A stretch of 64,000 nucleotides of DNA, taken from the NCBI GenBank assembly GCA_018857735.1, contig JABMCL010000428.1, positions 67,501 through 131,500 of the forward strand. Direction: 5' to 3'. The translations under genes were made by a program, and so were the position numbers. Position 1 is the first letter of the stretch; each line of letters begins with the position of its first letter. This document shows, one piece after another, positions 35,211 through 47,500 of this stretch. Below the pieces are notes generated by a model, which made no database searches, was not told where the DNA came from, and saw only the letters and a list, made by a program, of their open reading frames with translations. Source of the DNA: Alviniconcha marisindica. Taxonomy: Eukaryota; Mollusca; Gastropoda; Provannidae.

Positions 35211-35660
35211 ACCCCCCCCCTCTCTCCTGCTTCTCCTCCACTCACACTTCCGATTCCCCCCCCCCCCCCCACCCCCACCCCACCCCACACCCGGGCTCAC
35301 ACTCTGTTACGCTTGTGCGGAAGTGCTTGAGCACCTTGCCTGGCATGTCAGACTGACCAGCGAAAGCTAGAGATTAAACCATTTGTGAATTGTGTCTGGA
35401 TTTGTGGATAGACTGACCAGTGAAAGCTAGAGATTAAACCATTTGTGAATTGTGTCTGGATTTGTGGAGAGACTGACCAGCGAAAGCTAGAGATTAAACC
35501 GTTTGCGAATAGTGTCTGGATTTGTGCATACATGGACGGGAACGGCCGTGCGTCTAGCTGTACGTAGCTCGCATGGGCTTCCAGCCCAACAGACATTACT
35601 GATGAGGAGGATGAAAGTATGATGCCTAACATAATAAATGTTTATTTTGTTTGTTTGTTT
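33216..35660 (+). other. Probable amphiphysin 3' UTR with candidate poly(A) signals
   Basis: There are no coding exons here. Candidate cleavage signals on the plus strand are ATTAAA at 33825 and AATAAA at 34269 and 35633. The last is followed by a T/GT-rich stretch, as expected of a downstream element. Further AATAAA signals lie at 36806 (followed by GTT repeats), 37475 and 43259, so the true 3' end cannot be fixed from sequence alone. The stretch also holds a short 24 bp repeat (34625-34692, three copies) and long poly-C tracts (35169-35220). Confidence 0.4.
35351..35527. repeat. 60 bp tandem repeat, three copies
   Basis: Copies start at 35351, 35411 and 35471 with GACTGACCAGCGAAAGCTAG and are nearly identical. 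Confidence 0.93.
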
Positions 35661-35763
35661 GTGATCTTGTGGTGCACCATGCTGTCTTTTTCCTTTCCTC
35701 CTTGTTGACACCAAGTTTCGGTACTGATTGTTCTGAATTTTTATCATTTCTTTGTTGGTGAAT

Positions 35764-36020
35764 AGGATGTACATGCTGGTAAGGCTGCTATTATCATGCT
35801 GTCATTGCCCTCGTCTAGAACATGTTAGAGGTGTTTCGTTTACGACTGTCACATAGTTTCCACAGAGCACTGTGCAGGCATGCCATTGCTGAATCGGATG
35901 TACTTGCTGGTGAGGCTGCTATTATCATGCTATTGTTGTCCTCATTCAGAACATGTTGGAGGTGTTTTGTTTTTGACTTGCACATAGTTTCCACAGAGCA
36001 CTGTGCAGGCGTGTCACTGG
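35764..36020. repeat. 133 bp tandem duplication, about two copies
   Basis: GGTGAGGCTGCTATTATCAT and the following ATAGTTTCCACAGAGCACTG occur twice with the same spacing. Confidence 0.85.
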
Positions 36021-39000
36021 TATATGCTGTGCACGTGCACTGGCAGTATTGGTTCCATGCGTAAATAATCATTTTCAGCACGGTGCAGCTTACTCCAGGC
36101 TTCTTGGTGATCAGTAGTTCAGGCGTTTTCCTTTAGAAGTGGCTGTGTTGCAATAATCACTGTTGTTAAGGTTGTGGGGGGGGGGGGGGGGGTATGTATT
36201 GCTCTGTGCACTGCTCAAATCCCAAGCCCTAAAAGTATTCCTCATCAACTTCCCCCAGTCCAAACTTGCTTCTTTTTTATTTTTTAGTGTTATTACAGAG
36301 GACCTGACTGCCGTGCAGCGTCCCTGCGCTGATGGAGGTACTAGCGATCAACAAGGGTCCAGTCACTAGATAAATATAGCGTTAAACGAGTGATTATCAA
36401 AACGAATGGAAAGCGAAGTTTAAAAGAATAATGCTTGGCTGTTTTGGGCACAGTTATTGCTTTGCAAAGAAATAAAGACAGTAAATTGCCTTGTAGCCCT
36501 TCCTTCCGAGAAACTCTCTCCCATAACTCCTAGGCAGAAAATGGTTGCTGGACAAGATGGCACAAAATGGCAGAGCTGTTTTCTGTTCACTTGCCAGTTG
36601 TGTCTGATTTCTGCCTTTACTTGTACCTTGAGATCTGTAACTACAGGGCACTATGCTAGAGCTTGTGGCATCTCGTTCTTCCCTGTGTCGTGTGGGCGGT
36701 GTGTTGTTACTGTTATTGTACAACTTAAAGTGACAATCATACTCTGGAACTGTAGGGTACAGTGTCTCCATTGGTAAGTAGTAGACTCTCATAATGATTA
36801 TATCAAATAAATGTTTAGGTGTTGTTGTTGTTGTTGTTGTTTTAATTTAAAAAAGATTTGGAGGAGACTGAAGAAAAGGACTGTTTTGATGCTAGCATGG
36901 CTGTTTTTTCCCTCCTGTGTATTCTTGGGTTGTTTTGCGTTTTGTTTTTACCTGCTTTAGATGACTACGTACGTGATTGTGTATTGTTACGATGCGTTGG
37001 GCAAACTTGCGGAATTTTCCCCTCACTTATAAACATCGTTAATGAAGCATCTGGTCACTTACTGCTTTCCACTCTGACTAGAGCTTTTCCTCCGTGGCTC
37101 ATTTGGTGGCTCAAACCAGGGGCTTGTAAACCATTCCATTCCTCTGGCGCTGCTTTTTGCCCAGCCTGAGGCGGATGCAGCGCAGCGTGCTTCTGCAGTG
37201 ATACCAAAGGACAATGGCTGCAAGCAGCAACGCAGGTGAAACAGCGCAGGTCGGCCACCACTGCAGACAAGTCACATCGCAAACTCCAAGCACTGGTTTA
37301 CGACATCCTTCCTTCAACCACCTGCCATATTTAGTTACGCCATAGGGTCCAGAAAACTGTCAGCTAACGAGCAGTTTTTTTGTTGGTGCTCAAACAGTAG
37401 TAGGTTTGTTACAAACAACTCGGGTTGTATCAGACATTTGTTTTATAACTGACCGTGTTGCCTACGCCAGCTCTAATAAAACCAAAATCGTTTGAATCGA
37501 GATGGAACTTTTTTCTTCTTTTTTACCCGGGGTGGATGCGTCTCGTGTTTACATGCGTGCTTGGGTGCTAGGTTGCTTCCACAGTCTTATCAGTACCCAA
37601 ACCTTTCAGAGGGCACTGACCGCGTCAGTGGACAGCTGCACGGAGATAAAGAGTGCCTCTTCAGTGGCGTAACCGAATCGGGCAGAGTTTGGAGGAAGGT
37701 GCCGGAAAGCGATGCTCAGAGTGTGGTCGCATCACTGAGTTCACTGTCGTCAGGCATTAAGGATCCTGCGGATAGAATGTGTCCCGCTGTAAATATCATT
37801 ATTTATGTATAGCAGCACTCCTTTTGAAAGCGCTTTTTGTTTTATTTTTGTTTTTGGTGAAATGGAAAAGGACATGGGGATGACTAGAATCGTATTCCGT
37901 GGAGGAGTGTAACATTGTTGGTAGTTGAAGTTGACCTGCTCTGTTCTTCGCTGCGTGCTAGTTCTGCAGTGGCTGTGTCAGCCACAAGGTGTTGAAGGGA
38001 TTGCTGTGTATGTGTTTCAGCGTTGTTGTTTTTCTGTGTGATCCCTTCCCCCCCTCCCCTCCTCAATTTGTTGCCCAAGTTGACGTTTGGTTGATTCCCT
38101 TGTACATACATAAATAAGCTTCTTGATACATAATTATAAGCTTGTTGATACATAATTATACATAATAAGTAAACATTCCTGTTCCATGGTTTTCGTGACA
38201 GTTGATGACGTTTGTTGTAGGTAATGCTCCCCTTTGTTTGAAATGTGCAAAATGCCATTTGTTGCTTTGGAGTTGCATTTGTACGCCTCACTTTCCAGCA
38301 GGACTTCAGTATTGTGTCTGTTTGATCCGGCAGAGTCTAGAAACTTGCTGAGCATTTCTTTTTTCCTTTTTCAGTTGCGCTCATTCATTTCTCAATCCAA
38401 AAGCGTGTTGTTCTCAAGACTTGTGTCGGCGTCATCATTGAGTTTGAAGCAGTTGAAGGCACCACGGTTCTGTAGTTAAAAAAAATATGGAGAATGTCCA
38501 TCAAGAATTTACATTTACCTGTTGTACTTCATACACAGGTAAAACGTGTGACCGTTGTGAACATTCTGAAATGGAGACTATCCACCAGGAGTTTACTCCA
38601 CCACCTGTTGTACTTCAAAAAACAGATAATTATAACAAAACTCTGACCATTTTGAACATTCTGAAATTGCCCTGAGGGTTCCAGGGACTGCTTGGGCTGT
38701 TAAAGGCCAACATCAGACGGCAAGGTTTTCAAGATCTGTGACCAGGCTAGAGCCATTTTCTGGTGCTTCCCAAAGACAGATGATGCCAGAAAGTAGTGCT
38801 ACTGAGCAAAGTGGTGTCGTCAGGTAGAACAAATAGAGGTTCAGACATTTTCACTCCGGCCAACTTTAAAACTGGCATGTTGGGGTTTTGTTCTATGGAG
38901 GAGTCAGGCATTAAAAAGAGTGGTCAGTATTTGAATGCTGTAGATGATGCTGCGTGGAAAGAAAAAAAACACAGTTGGCAGACGTGATTCTAAGACTGTC

Positions 39001-39560
39001 CCCTTCCTCAGCAAATGTGATGCTGTTCTGGAAGCGCCTTCTCAGGTGCATCCACTCTCGACGTGGCGACTGCAACTCTGAAGCAACAACTGCAGTGTAT
39101 TCAGTGCGTAAAGTTAAGGATATGCGAGTGTGTACATAGAAATACAATCTGCTGTTTGAACAGGAAAAGGACGCAATGTTGTTCATCACTGTGAAGGACC
39201 CCAGAACCTTTTCCTGTCGGACGGCAGCTCTGACGCCGTGTTTGAGTCAATACTCACAGCCATTCTGTGTTACGAGTTTACTGTTTATGGCCAGTAGTGT
39301 GAAGATTCCATAGTAGCCTTTTTTGTAGAAATGCTCTTTCCTCGGCATGAGAGACGTGTGTGTAGAGCCTATAAATGCATAATTCAGAAAGAGCGTAAGG
39401 TGAATGAGCTTTCTGGCAACTCGCCCACAGATCTTTCCTCTGCTAGCAAGCTAGGACAACAAGAAGCGGTGGTGAAGGAGGGCACTAGAGAAGTGGATCT
39501 TTGTGGCATCATACTCCACCGTTACAGTCAGAGGGCTTTGTCGTGAAAAGATGGCAGCGG
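36020..39560. other. Non-coding stretch: distal amphiphysin 3' UTR or intergenic DNA
   Basis: No supported exon. It contains a poly-G run (36176-36192), AATAAA signals at 36806 and 37475, a GTT repeat at 36822-36840 and a weak two-copy repeat (38487-38680). Confidence 0.5.
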
Positions 39561-39585
39561 GAACTAGCTGTGATCACATGACATG

Positions 39586-40400
39586 CAAGTATACATCAGA
39601 GAGGCGTTACCTTCTAAATATGGCATCAGGTAACATGCATGTGGGGTTTACATCAGAGAGGCGTTACCTTCTAAAGATGGCATCAGGTGACACACATGTT
39701 TACATCAGAGAGGCGTTACCTTCTAAAGATGGCATCAGGTGACATGCATGTTTACATCAGAGAGGCGTTACCTTGTAACGATGGTGTCAGGTGACTGCAT
39801 GTTTACATCAGAGAGGCGTTACCTTCTAAATATGGCATCAGGTAACACGCATGTTTACATCAGAGAGGTGTTACCTTGTAAAGATGGCATCAGGTGACAT
39901 GCATGTTTACATCAGAGAGGCGTTACCTTCTAAATATGACATCAGGTAACACGCATGTTTACATCAGAGAGGTGTTACCTTGTAAAGATGGCATCAGGTG
40001 ACATGCATGTGGTGTTTACATCAGAGAGGTGTTACCTTGTAAAGATGGTGTCAGGTGACATGCATGTGATGTTTACATCAGAGAGGTGTTACCTTGTAAA
40101 GATGGTGTCAGGTGGCATGCATGTGATGTTTACATCAGAGAGGTGTTACCTTGTAAAGATGGTGTCAGGTGACATGCATGTGATGTTTACATCAGAGAGG
40201 TGTTACCTTGTAAAGATGGCATCAGGTGACATGCATGTGGTGTTTACATCAGAGAGATGTTACCTTGTAACGATGGCGTCAGGTGACATGCATGTGATGT
40301 TTACATCAGAGAGGTGTTACCTTCTAAAGATGTCATCAGGTGACATGCATATTTATAGCAGAGAGGGGGGGTACCTTGTAAAGATGGCATCAGGAACTAG
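39586..40400. repeat. 57 bp minisatellite, about 14 copies
   Basis: The unit is CATCAGAGAGGTGTTACCTT GTAAAGATGGTGTCAGGTGA CATGCATGTGATGTTTA. 57 is a multiple of three, so an open frame (FTSERCYLVKMVSGDMHV per unit) runs through the second half. Early copies are shorter (51-54 bp). Confidence 0.92.
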
Positions 40401-43300
40401 CTGTGATCACGTGACATGCATATTTATATTAGAGAGGCATTACCTCATTAACCGTTTCTCTGCCATGGGTGGCAAGTTGTGAAGGTGGCCAGATGGGGCT
40501 ACCGGAGGCCAGGAGCATGGTAGAGAGTTCCAGGCAGCTGGTCATCTGGGCAGTTCTGCCAGGCGTCACAATTAATAGTCTGCGTGGAAACCCTAAGAGT
40601 GGCCCCCGTGCAAGCTAAAGCATAGCACGGGAATGGAAGACGTTCAGAATCAAGCTTATTGATGATGAGAGGTAGCTGCTGCTCTCAGATGATAAAGCAG
40701 TTCTCAACGGTTTGAGTGCTGAATCAGACTCGAATCATCGCGCTGTCCACCAGTCAGCACAGTCCGTCCGACCTAAAGGCGAGATCTAAAGTTTTGCAAC
40801 GCAAGGGCCATGGCTTTAGAGCTTGGCTTGGAACTCACCGTTCTCAGACACCCGATTTTCAGCTGTCAATAGGTGGAATTCCATCAGTCGGTTGGGGAGC
40901 AGCAGGGGTCATTCTTGAGAAGAGAGAAAGGTACTAAACCTGTAGTCAGGTACTTTCTAGGGCAGTGTCTGGCAGCTGACTTGTGAATTTTCATCAAAAC
41001 TGATACTCCCGATGTGTATGGTTGTTTAAGATGTTCCAAATGGCGAGGCCACATCACATGGATGCTGATGTCCTTGTTGGTAGCCGGTGAGCTACCCAAC
41101 AGGCTGCTGATTCTCGACTTTTCAGTCGGTCGGCATCAGTGGATCATTGTTTCCATGGTTGTGTAACTTGAGGCCTGGTCAGTAGCATGCAAGTTACACC
41201 GACCCATAACACAATTTCCAGACGGACAATGAAAAATGCCAGTGTCGGACTAACAGCAAGTTCATGGGCATGTTGCTGTGGTGTGCATTGCTGTGGTGAT
41301 GGCTAGCCGTCATAGGACTGACTATGGTTGCAGAATGGCAGAAGTTCTGCACATTTCATGCGCAGGACCCCAAGGTTATACTCAGACCAGGGCCAGGCTA
41401 TAACTTTGCAGCCTTGTACATGTGTGTTTTTTTTGCAAATTTCATTCCTTGCCCTTGTTGTTTGTGGAGATGGGAGATGGGTTGGTTGGGGAATGCAAAT
41501 TTTAAGGCCACCTTTTTTTTTCTTTTTTATAAATTCCATCTGTTGTTGGGTACATGCCAACTAGTCGGTACAATGAGCGTTTGCTCCATCTGCACTGCTC
41601 GGACGAAGATGCAAAGAGCTTGCAGGATCACTGAGCTTCCTATGCAACGGGCCACTTTTTTTCAGGAAAAAAATATTTTATGTTAAAAATCTATGCATAT
41701 ATATTATTGGTATACCTTACTTGGTAATCTTTGTATCCATGCAAAAGAAGTTGTCATTTTAAAATAATATGTTGTTATCCCCAGATTTATTAATCCATAC
41801 ATACACATACCTCATTTTTACCTACAGTATTTATTGTTGAAACACTTTTTCATATTCCTGTAAAGTGCCTTAACAACCCTGATTAAAAGTTTGTATGAGC
41901 AAGTGTATTCCGTAAAACTTCACTTGTAACATGAACAGTTGTGTATTTGACAAAGCACCAGCTAGTGGGAAACTGTGCCCACAGTTAGACTTTCAATTTG
42001 CTACTGCTGATACATTTCGGTGTTTGCACGAGTGTGTGTATGCCAAACAATGGTCAGAATGGAAGTGCATAACTTGCAGAAACATCAGCAAAGTTCGAGA
42101 GGAAAACCTTTAGATTCAGGCAGATTTCTTACTGTTCTTTGAGTGTCATATGTGTTCAAGAGTAGTTCACTGAATAGCTAATTGGCATACCATTTTCAGA
42201 AGCACCAAGCAGTAAAAGAGAAGGGAAAAGAAAAGAAAATCTAAAAAACAAGTAGACATTCAGAAATTGTTCTCCATTTCTTCACATTTTTCATTTTAGC
42301 CATCTGACCTCCAAAGATTCTGATGTAATTTCATCTTCCATCATTTCGCTGTGCACTTTGTGCAAACTTTTATTTATCTGGGTGGTGACATTGCAATGAG
42401 TGGGAGGGGGGAGGGAATCGGCAGAACCAATGGATTTATAGTGCAGGCGACCTCTGGGTTTCCAAAATACTGCATACAAGGGGATTTTCAGCACTGTTCT
42501 ATAAATTGCAGCCTTCAAGGGTGTATGTACGGTTTGAAAGGCATCGCAGTGATTGGGGTTAGCTTCAGCTCAACTGACAAGGTGCAGCATAGAATGAATG
42601 CAGGTGACTGGCAGCAGCTGCCAGCTGCAGGAGGCAACCAACTGCAGCTAGTTGATTGAGGCGACCAACTGCAGCTGCTAGTTGCAGGTGACAACTGCAG
42701 TTGCAGGAGGCGACCAGCTGCAGCTGCTAGTTGCAGGAGACGACCAACAGCAGCTGCTAGTTGCAGGTGACCAACTGCAGCTGATAGTTGCAAGGCTGAT
42801 GCAGTCGGCAGTTAGTCCCAGCAAAGATGGTCCATGCTTTTCCCTGAACAGTTTCGAAGTTGAAACTTCCACCCCCCAAACAAATCGCTTGGCAAAAATG
42901 AAATAGCTTTGCACTTAATGCAACATGCAGGAAACGGTTCTAGGTCATGTATATCAATGTTTCTGCTGTGTGCGTTTTACATTTACCTTTTGACATTCTT
43001 GTAGCACTGCTTTGTTTCAGCAATAATTTTCAGAGTTGCATGCAGAATCAAATGCTTGAAATTGCTTTTTCTTTTACAATGTCTTGCGCCTTGAATCCTG
43101 CCCCCTAATAGTTTTCAGATTTCATCATTCAACTCAGTGCAATACGTTCAGTCAGCATTTTAACATCAGCTATCATATTTTCATTAACTTGTACTTCCCC
43201 TGAATTTGCATACCTTCTTGGTGTTGGATCTGTTTGTTGCAGGATGCATTCATTTTGAAATAAAATGTATTGACTCAAGCAGTTTGGCTTTTGTTTCTTT
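40400..43300. other. Non-coding stretch before the convergent gene ends
   Basis: No gene is supported. CTGCAGCTGCTAGTTGCAG-type short repeats lie at 42600-42800. A plus-strand AATAAA followed by T/GT-rich sequence is at 43259-43264 and could be a distal amphiphysin end. Confidence 0.45.
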
Positions 43301-43375
43301 TGAAGCACACACACACACACACACACAAACGCATGCACACACAAAAAACATAATTCTTGAACAATTTGCAATGCT

Positions 43376-43381
43376 TTTATT
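43376..43381 (-). terminator. Probable CCT5 poly(A) signal
   Basis: TTTATT on the plus strand is AATAAA on the minus strand. Just downstream on the minus strand comes a T-rich then GT-repeat stretch (43342-43305), a strong U/GU-rich downstream element. This predicts cleavage near 43355 and a CCT5 3' UTR of about 1.1 kb. Confidence 0.65.
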
Positions 43382-44461
43382 ACAAACAATGTTTTTATAT
43401 TAAATATCAGCCTCACAAACAATACAATTTAATGAAACTGCACTCACAGTCTCTCTTGTGAATATGAATACACTCTGCACTCAACAAAAAACCTGAAGGA
43501 TGGAAAACTTAACATTCATTCCAATTAATGCCCCAACCTTCAACAAGTTCTCAAACACAGCAACAGCAATGGTAAAGATGAGTACCTACAATTCATTCCC
43601 CCAATACTGTCCCACTAAGTTTTAACCTGGATTTCATGAGTATCCTATTTTTTTGTATATATATTTTTTTCTTCTCAAGATTCTAATGTGCACAACTGTG
43701 ACAACACTCTTCACAAAATGATGTAAGAACATACTGTTACAATAACAAAATCACTGACTGATAAGGTGACCACTAGCTTAAATCTCCAAATTCCTCCAGC
43801 TACTTAAATCTCCCAAGTTCCTAAAATGGTTCATATTTTGAATTCTGTGTCAGATAGTCTGCCACATGCACCAACATGCTTACAATTCTGCTTACTTTTT
43901 TGAGTGGCCCACATATATACATACAAATACATTCAATTTCTATATACAATACCTTCGGCCTACATAAAGACACACATTCCATGTCCTGTGTAAAACTACA
44001 ATGCTAACATTCAGATTTAGAAAATGTGCCTATTCTGTTGTATGCATTACATACTTCATTTGAACAAAGCCTGTTTACACTGTGACAAGCATAACAATCT
44101 TTGTTCACCTTTTAAACATCCTGTTCTGCAAGTACAAAAACAGTGTACAGTGATTTCTTTGCCCAAAGGCACGTAACCCAAAACAAAGCGCAGCAGCCTC
44201 CTCAACAAGGGTAAGCTGCCCCAACCCAACAGAAGAATGCTTGATGAAAAAACGGTGAAAAATGAACTGGAGACGGGGATGTTTATGCACACAGGCAAGC
44301 CAGCACACAGCATGGGCATAATCTGTTGATCGTGAAACTCCTTTCTCCTAATGTAACATCTCACTTGCAAACGCCGCTCAAACACCACACTCTCAGTCAC
44401 CCAACGCACGCACACGCACACACGCAGATCAGACTCCACATCTGCAGATCAGACTCCACAT

Positions 44462-44583
44462 CTACACCTCGGATGGAGCTCGTATGTCGTCAATCTTGAG
44501 GATCATGCGGACAAGCTGCGTGGCCAGGAGGATCTGCTGCTTCTTGGCCATCAGTGTCTCTATCACGTTCTGCTCACGCATGT
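44462..44583 (-). CDS. CCT5: CCT5 exon 10 and stop
   Basis: 122 nt after acceptor gtgttgcag. It encodes [20 protein letters not shown] then [20 protein letters not shown] and TAG. Just past the stop a 20 bp piece (44424-44463) is tandemly duplicated in the 3' UTR. Confidence 0.96.
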
Positions 44584-47500
44584 CTGCAACACAACAACAA
44601 TAGGTTATTATCACCCATCACCTCGCCACAATCACACTTCAGCCATTCACCCTGGTGGAGCAGGCTTACGTAAACTCTAGAAGAAGATAATAATAAAAAT
44701 GCAAGTGAGTGGAAGCTTTAAGGTTTGGCAGCAGTTGCTCACTGCTCTTTTTCTAGCCAAGATGCCACTCCAAAATTAACTGTCAGCTAACCAGTGAACA
44801 CCTGTTACAAAGCTGCAGCCCAATTTCCACTGGAAAAAAACAACAACAGCAAACAACAACAAAAGAAGGCAACAAAAAATTCATGATCAAAACATGCCAC
44901 CATTCTCAATCATTTCAGTTTTGGGTGCGCTTTGGAGACGATTCCCATGCCTAAACAGAAGAACTGCTCCTGCCATACCTCCAAACAACCCCAGTTAATT
45001 TGCAGTATTTTGTCCGCTGCCCTTTCCACCAAAGGTGATAACATCACTTGCTTGCTTACTCTCAACAGTGTGCAGTAACAATAACTGCTGAGACCCAATG
45101 ATCCACTTCCATGGGCAGTGCATCACTTGCTTGGTTACACCCAACAGTGTGTAATAACAATAAACGCCAAAATCCAACAATCCACTTCCATGGGCAGTGC
45201 ATCACTTGCTTGGTTACACCCGGCAGTGTGTAATAACAATAAACGCCGAAATCCAACAATCCACTTCCATGGGCAGTGCATCACTTGCTTGGTTACACCC
45301 GACAGTGTGTAATAACAATAAACGCCGAAATCCAACAATCCACTTCCATGGGCAGTGCATCACTTGCTTGGTTACACCCGGCAGTGTGTAATAACAATAA
45401 ACGCCGAAATCCAACAATCCACTTCCATGGGCAGTGCATCACTTGCTTGGTTACACCCGACAGTGTGTAATAACAATAAACGCCGAAATCCAACAATCCA
45501 CTTCCATGGGCAGTGCATCACTTGCTTGGTTACACCCGACAGTGTGTAATAACAATAAACGCCGAAATCTAACAATCCACTTCCATGGGCAGTGCCTTGC
45601 CACCAGTCCTGTCCTACTGGTCCAAAGGTAACAGTCACTTTCCACAACAGTTAGGCAACTCCCACCTGACTGGTAGAGATGGAATTATGGGTAGGTAGTC
45701 ATATAATGATTCATTTTCTTTATATATTGCTGTTTCTCACATGGCACATGTACTTGTATATTATACATTGTTAGTTGTCATAATTATATGTATTGTGTTT
45801 GTGAAACTTAGAAAATGTTGGAGAATGTTGTAAAGCGCAGTGAGTTTGGATACACCAGAGAATAGCGCTATACAAAAGTTACCTATTATTATTATGATTA
45901 TTATTATTACTTGCCAGCTTTACTTTGCACATATCGGCATCAACACCCCTCGCTCAGCTTGGGGAGGGAAAGTGGCGACAGTTCAACTTTTATCAAGTCA
46001 ACATTTTGAAGACGCACTGACAAAGAAACACTAGTAAAATAGTGATGTACTATTTCTCCAAATTGCAACACATAGCCCATTACAAAGCAAAGAACCAAAA
46101 CAAACTTCCACTTGCATGCACACAAACACACTGAACAGGACAGCTTGAAGGGTTGAGATTTAAAAGATGATTTGAAAGACGTGAATGTGTTTGAAAATCT
46201 AACTTTGAGACTGTTCCAGACAGACAGAACTGTTCATAAAGATTTGCATCAAGATGCCACCTGAAGCTTCTATGGGGTTGTTTTTTAAACACCAAAGTGA
46301 AGACCATGGACTGTCCAACACTACCGTGCAACTCGCAGAAAGAGATATGCCAGCTAACAACATGGGCAGGTGATCCCAGCACACATCCACCGCTACTGGG
46401 GTATAAGCAGCAATCAACGAGACTGACCGTTGGTTCCCTTGTTGAGGCAGTCGATGCCGAGACGAGGGTTCTTCTCCTTGACCTGTCGGGACTTGACCTC
46501 TGCCAGGGTCTGGATGGGGGCCTGACCGCTGTTTTCCGCCAGCGCCAGGGGAACAGCCTCCAGAGCCTCAGCAAACGCCCGCACAGCGTACTGTTCCAAC
46601 GTGGAGATCTGATGGACATATAATAATGATAATAATAATGGGCACTTAGAGCGCCTAACCTGCACAACATACTGTTCTAGTGTGGAGATCGGACAGATGT
46701 AAAATAATTAAAATAATGGGTAAGAGTGCCTAACCCTCAGAGGCCCTAAGCACTTACACATTCTTCAAATGTACATGTTTCCAAGATTCAATGCATACCA
46801 CACACACACACAGTCATATATCAGGGCAACGGGACTGAAGAAAAGGTTTTTAAGTAAGCAAGTTGGTATTTTATGCCCAGTCAATCATTACGGTTATATC
46901 AAGGCGATACACATTTTGTCATTACACAATATATATTAAAAATATGTATGTGATAAAACTAAAAAGAGAAAGGTTTTCAAGGAAGATTTAAAAGAACTGA
47001 CAGAGGTAGAATGACGGACAGGAACATGGAGCAAAAGACCTAATTTTCAACACATTTTCTCCCAAACTGCTCATTAAAAAAACATTGAAACTACCTAAAT
47101 AAGTCCACGCACAAAAACAGTAAAGAAAAGTAAGTGTGCTACTGCCAAGGAAAGTGAGCTGTGTTACTGATTATTAGTCTGGCAAAACTCAAGCGCTCGC
47201 TTTCTAATGCATTCCCAAATTTAGCTTCACCAGTGCACAGTCCCAGTACTACGGGACAGGGTGTCACTGATGTGTTGACACAGACTTGTCTCACTCTGTT
47301 CAGGGTGACAGTCCCAGGGAGATAAGACTGACAGAGGTTGAGAGTGAGGTTTCTGTAGCATGTACTTTAGCCTCACAGTCACAGCAGTACTGGAAGGTAG
47401 TTCGACATGCCTTGCTGCTAAAGTTTACTCCTATATTGGAAAGGGTGGGGGGGGGGGGGGGGGGGGGGGAGCACAGTGTGCATGTTTTCAGAGGGTGGGG

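Noticed and set aside
39955..40482. 175-codon frame in the 57 bp minisatellite as a gene
   Set aside because: A product of a period divisible by three; no splice sites, start context or homology that I recognise.
45118..45631. Series of overlapping 64-67-codon frames on both strands at 79 bp spacing
   Set aside because: Repeat copies in CCT5 intron 9; the frames shift between copies because 79 is not a multiple of three.
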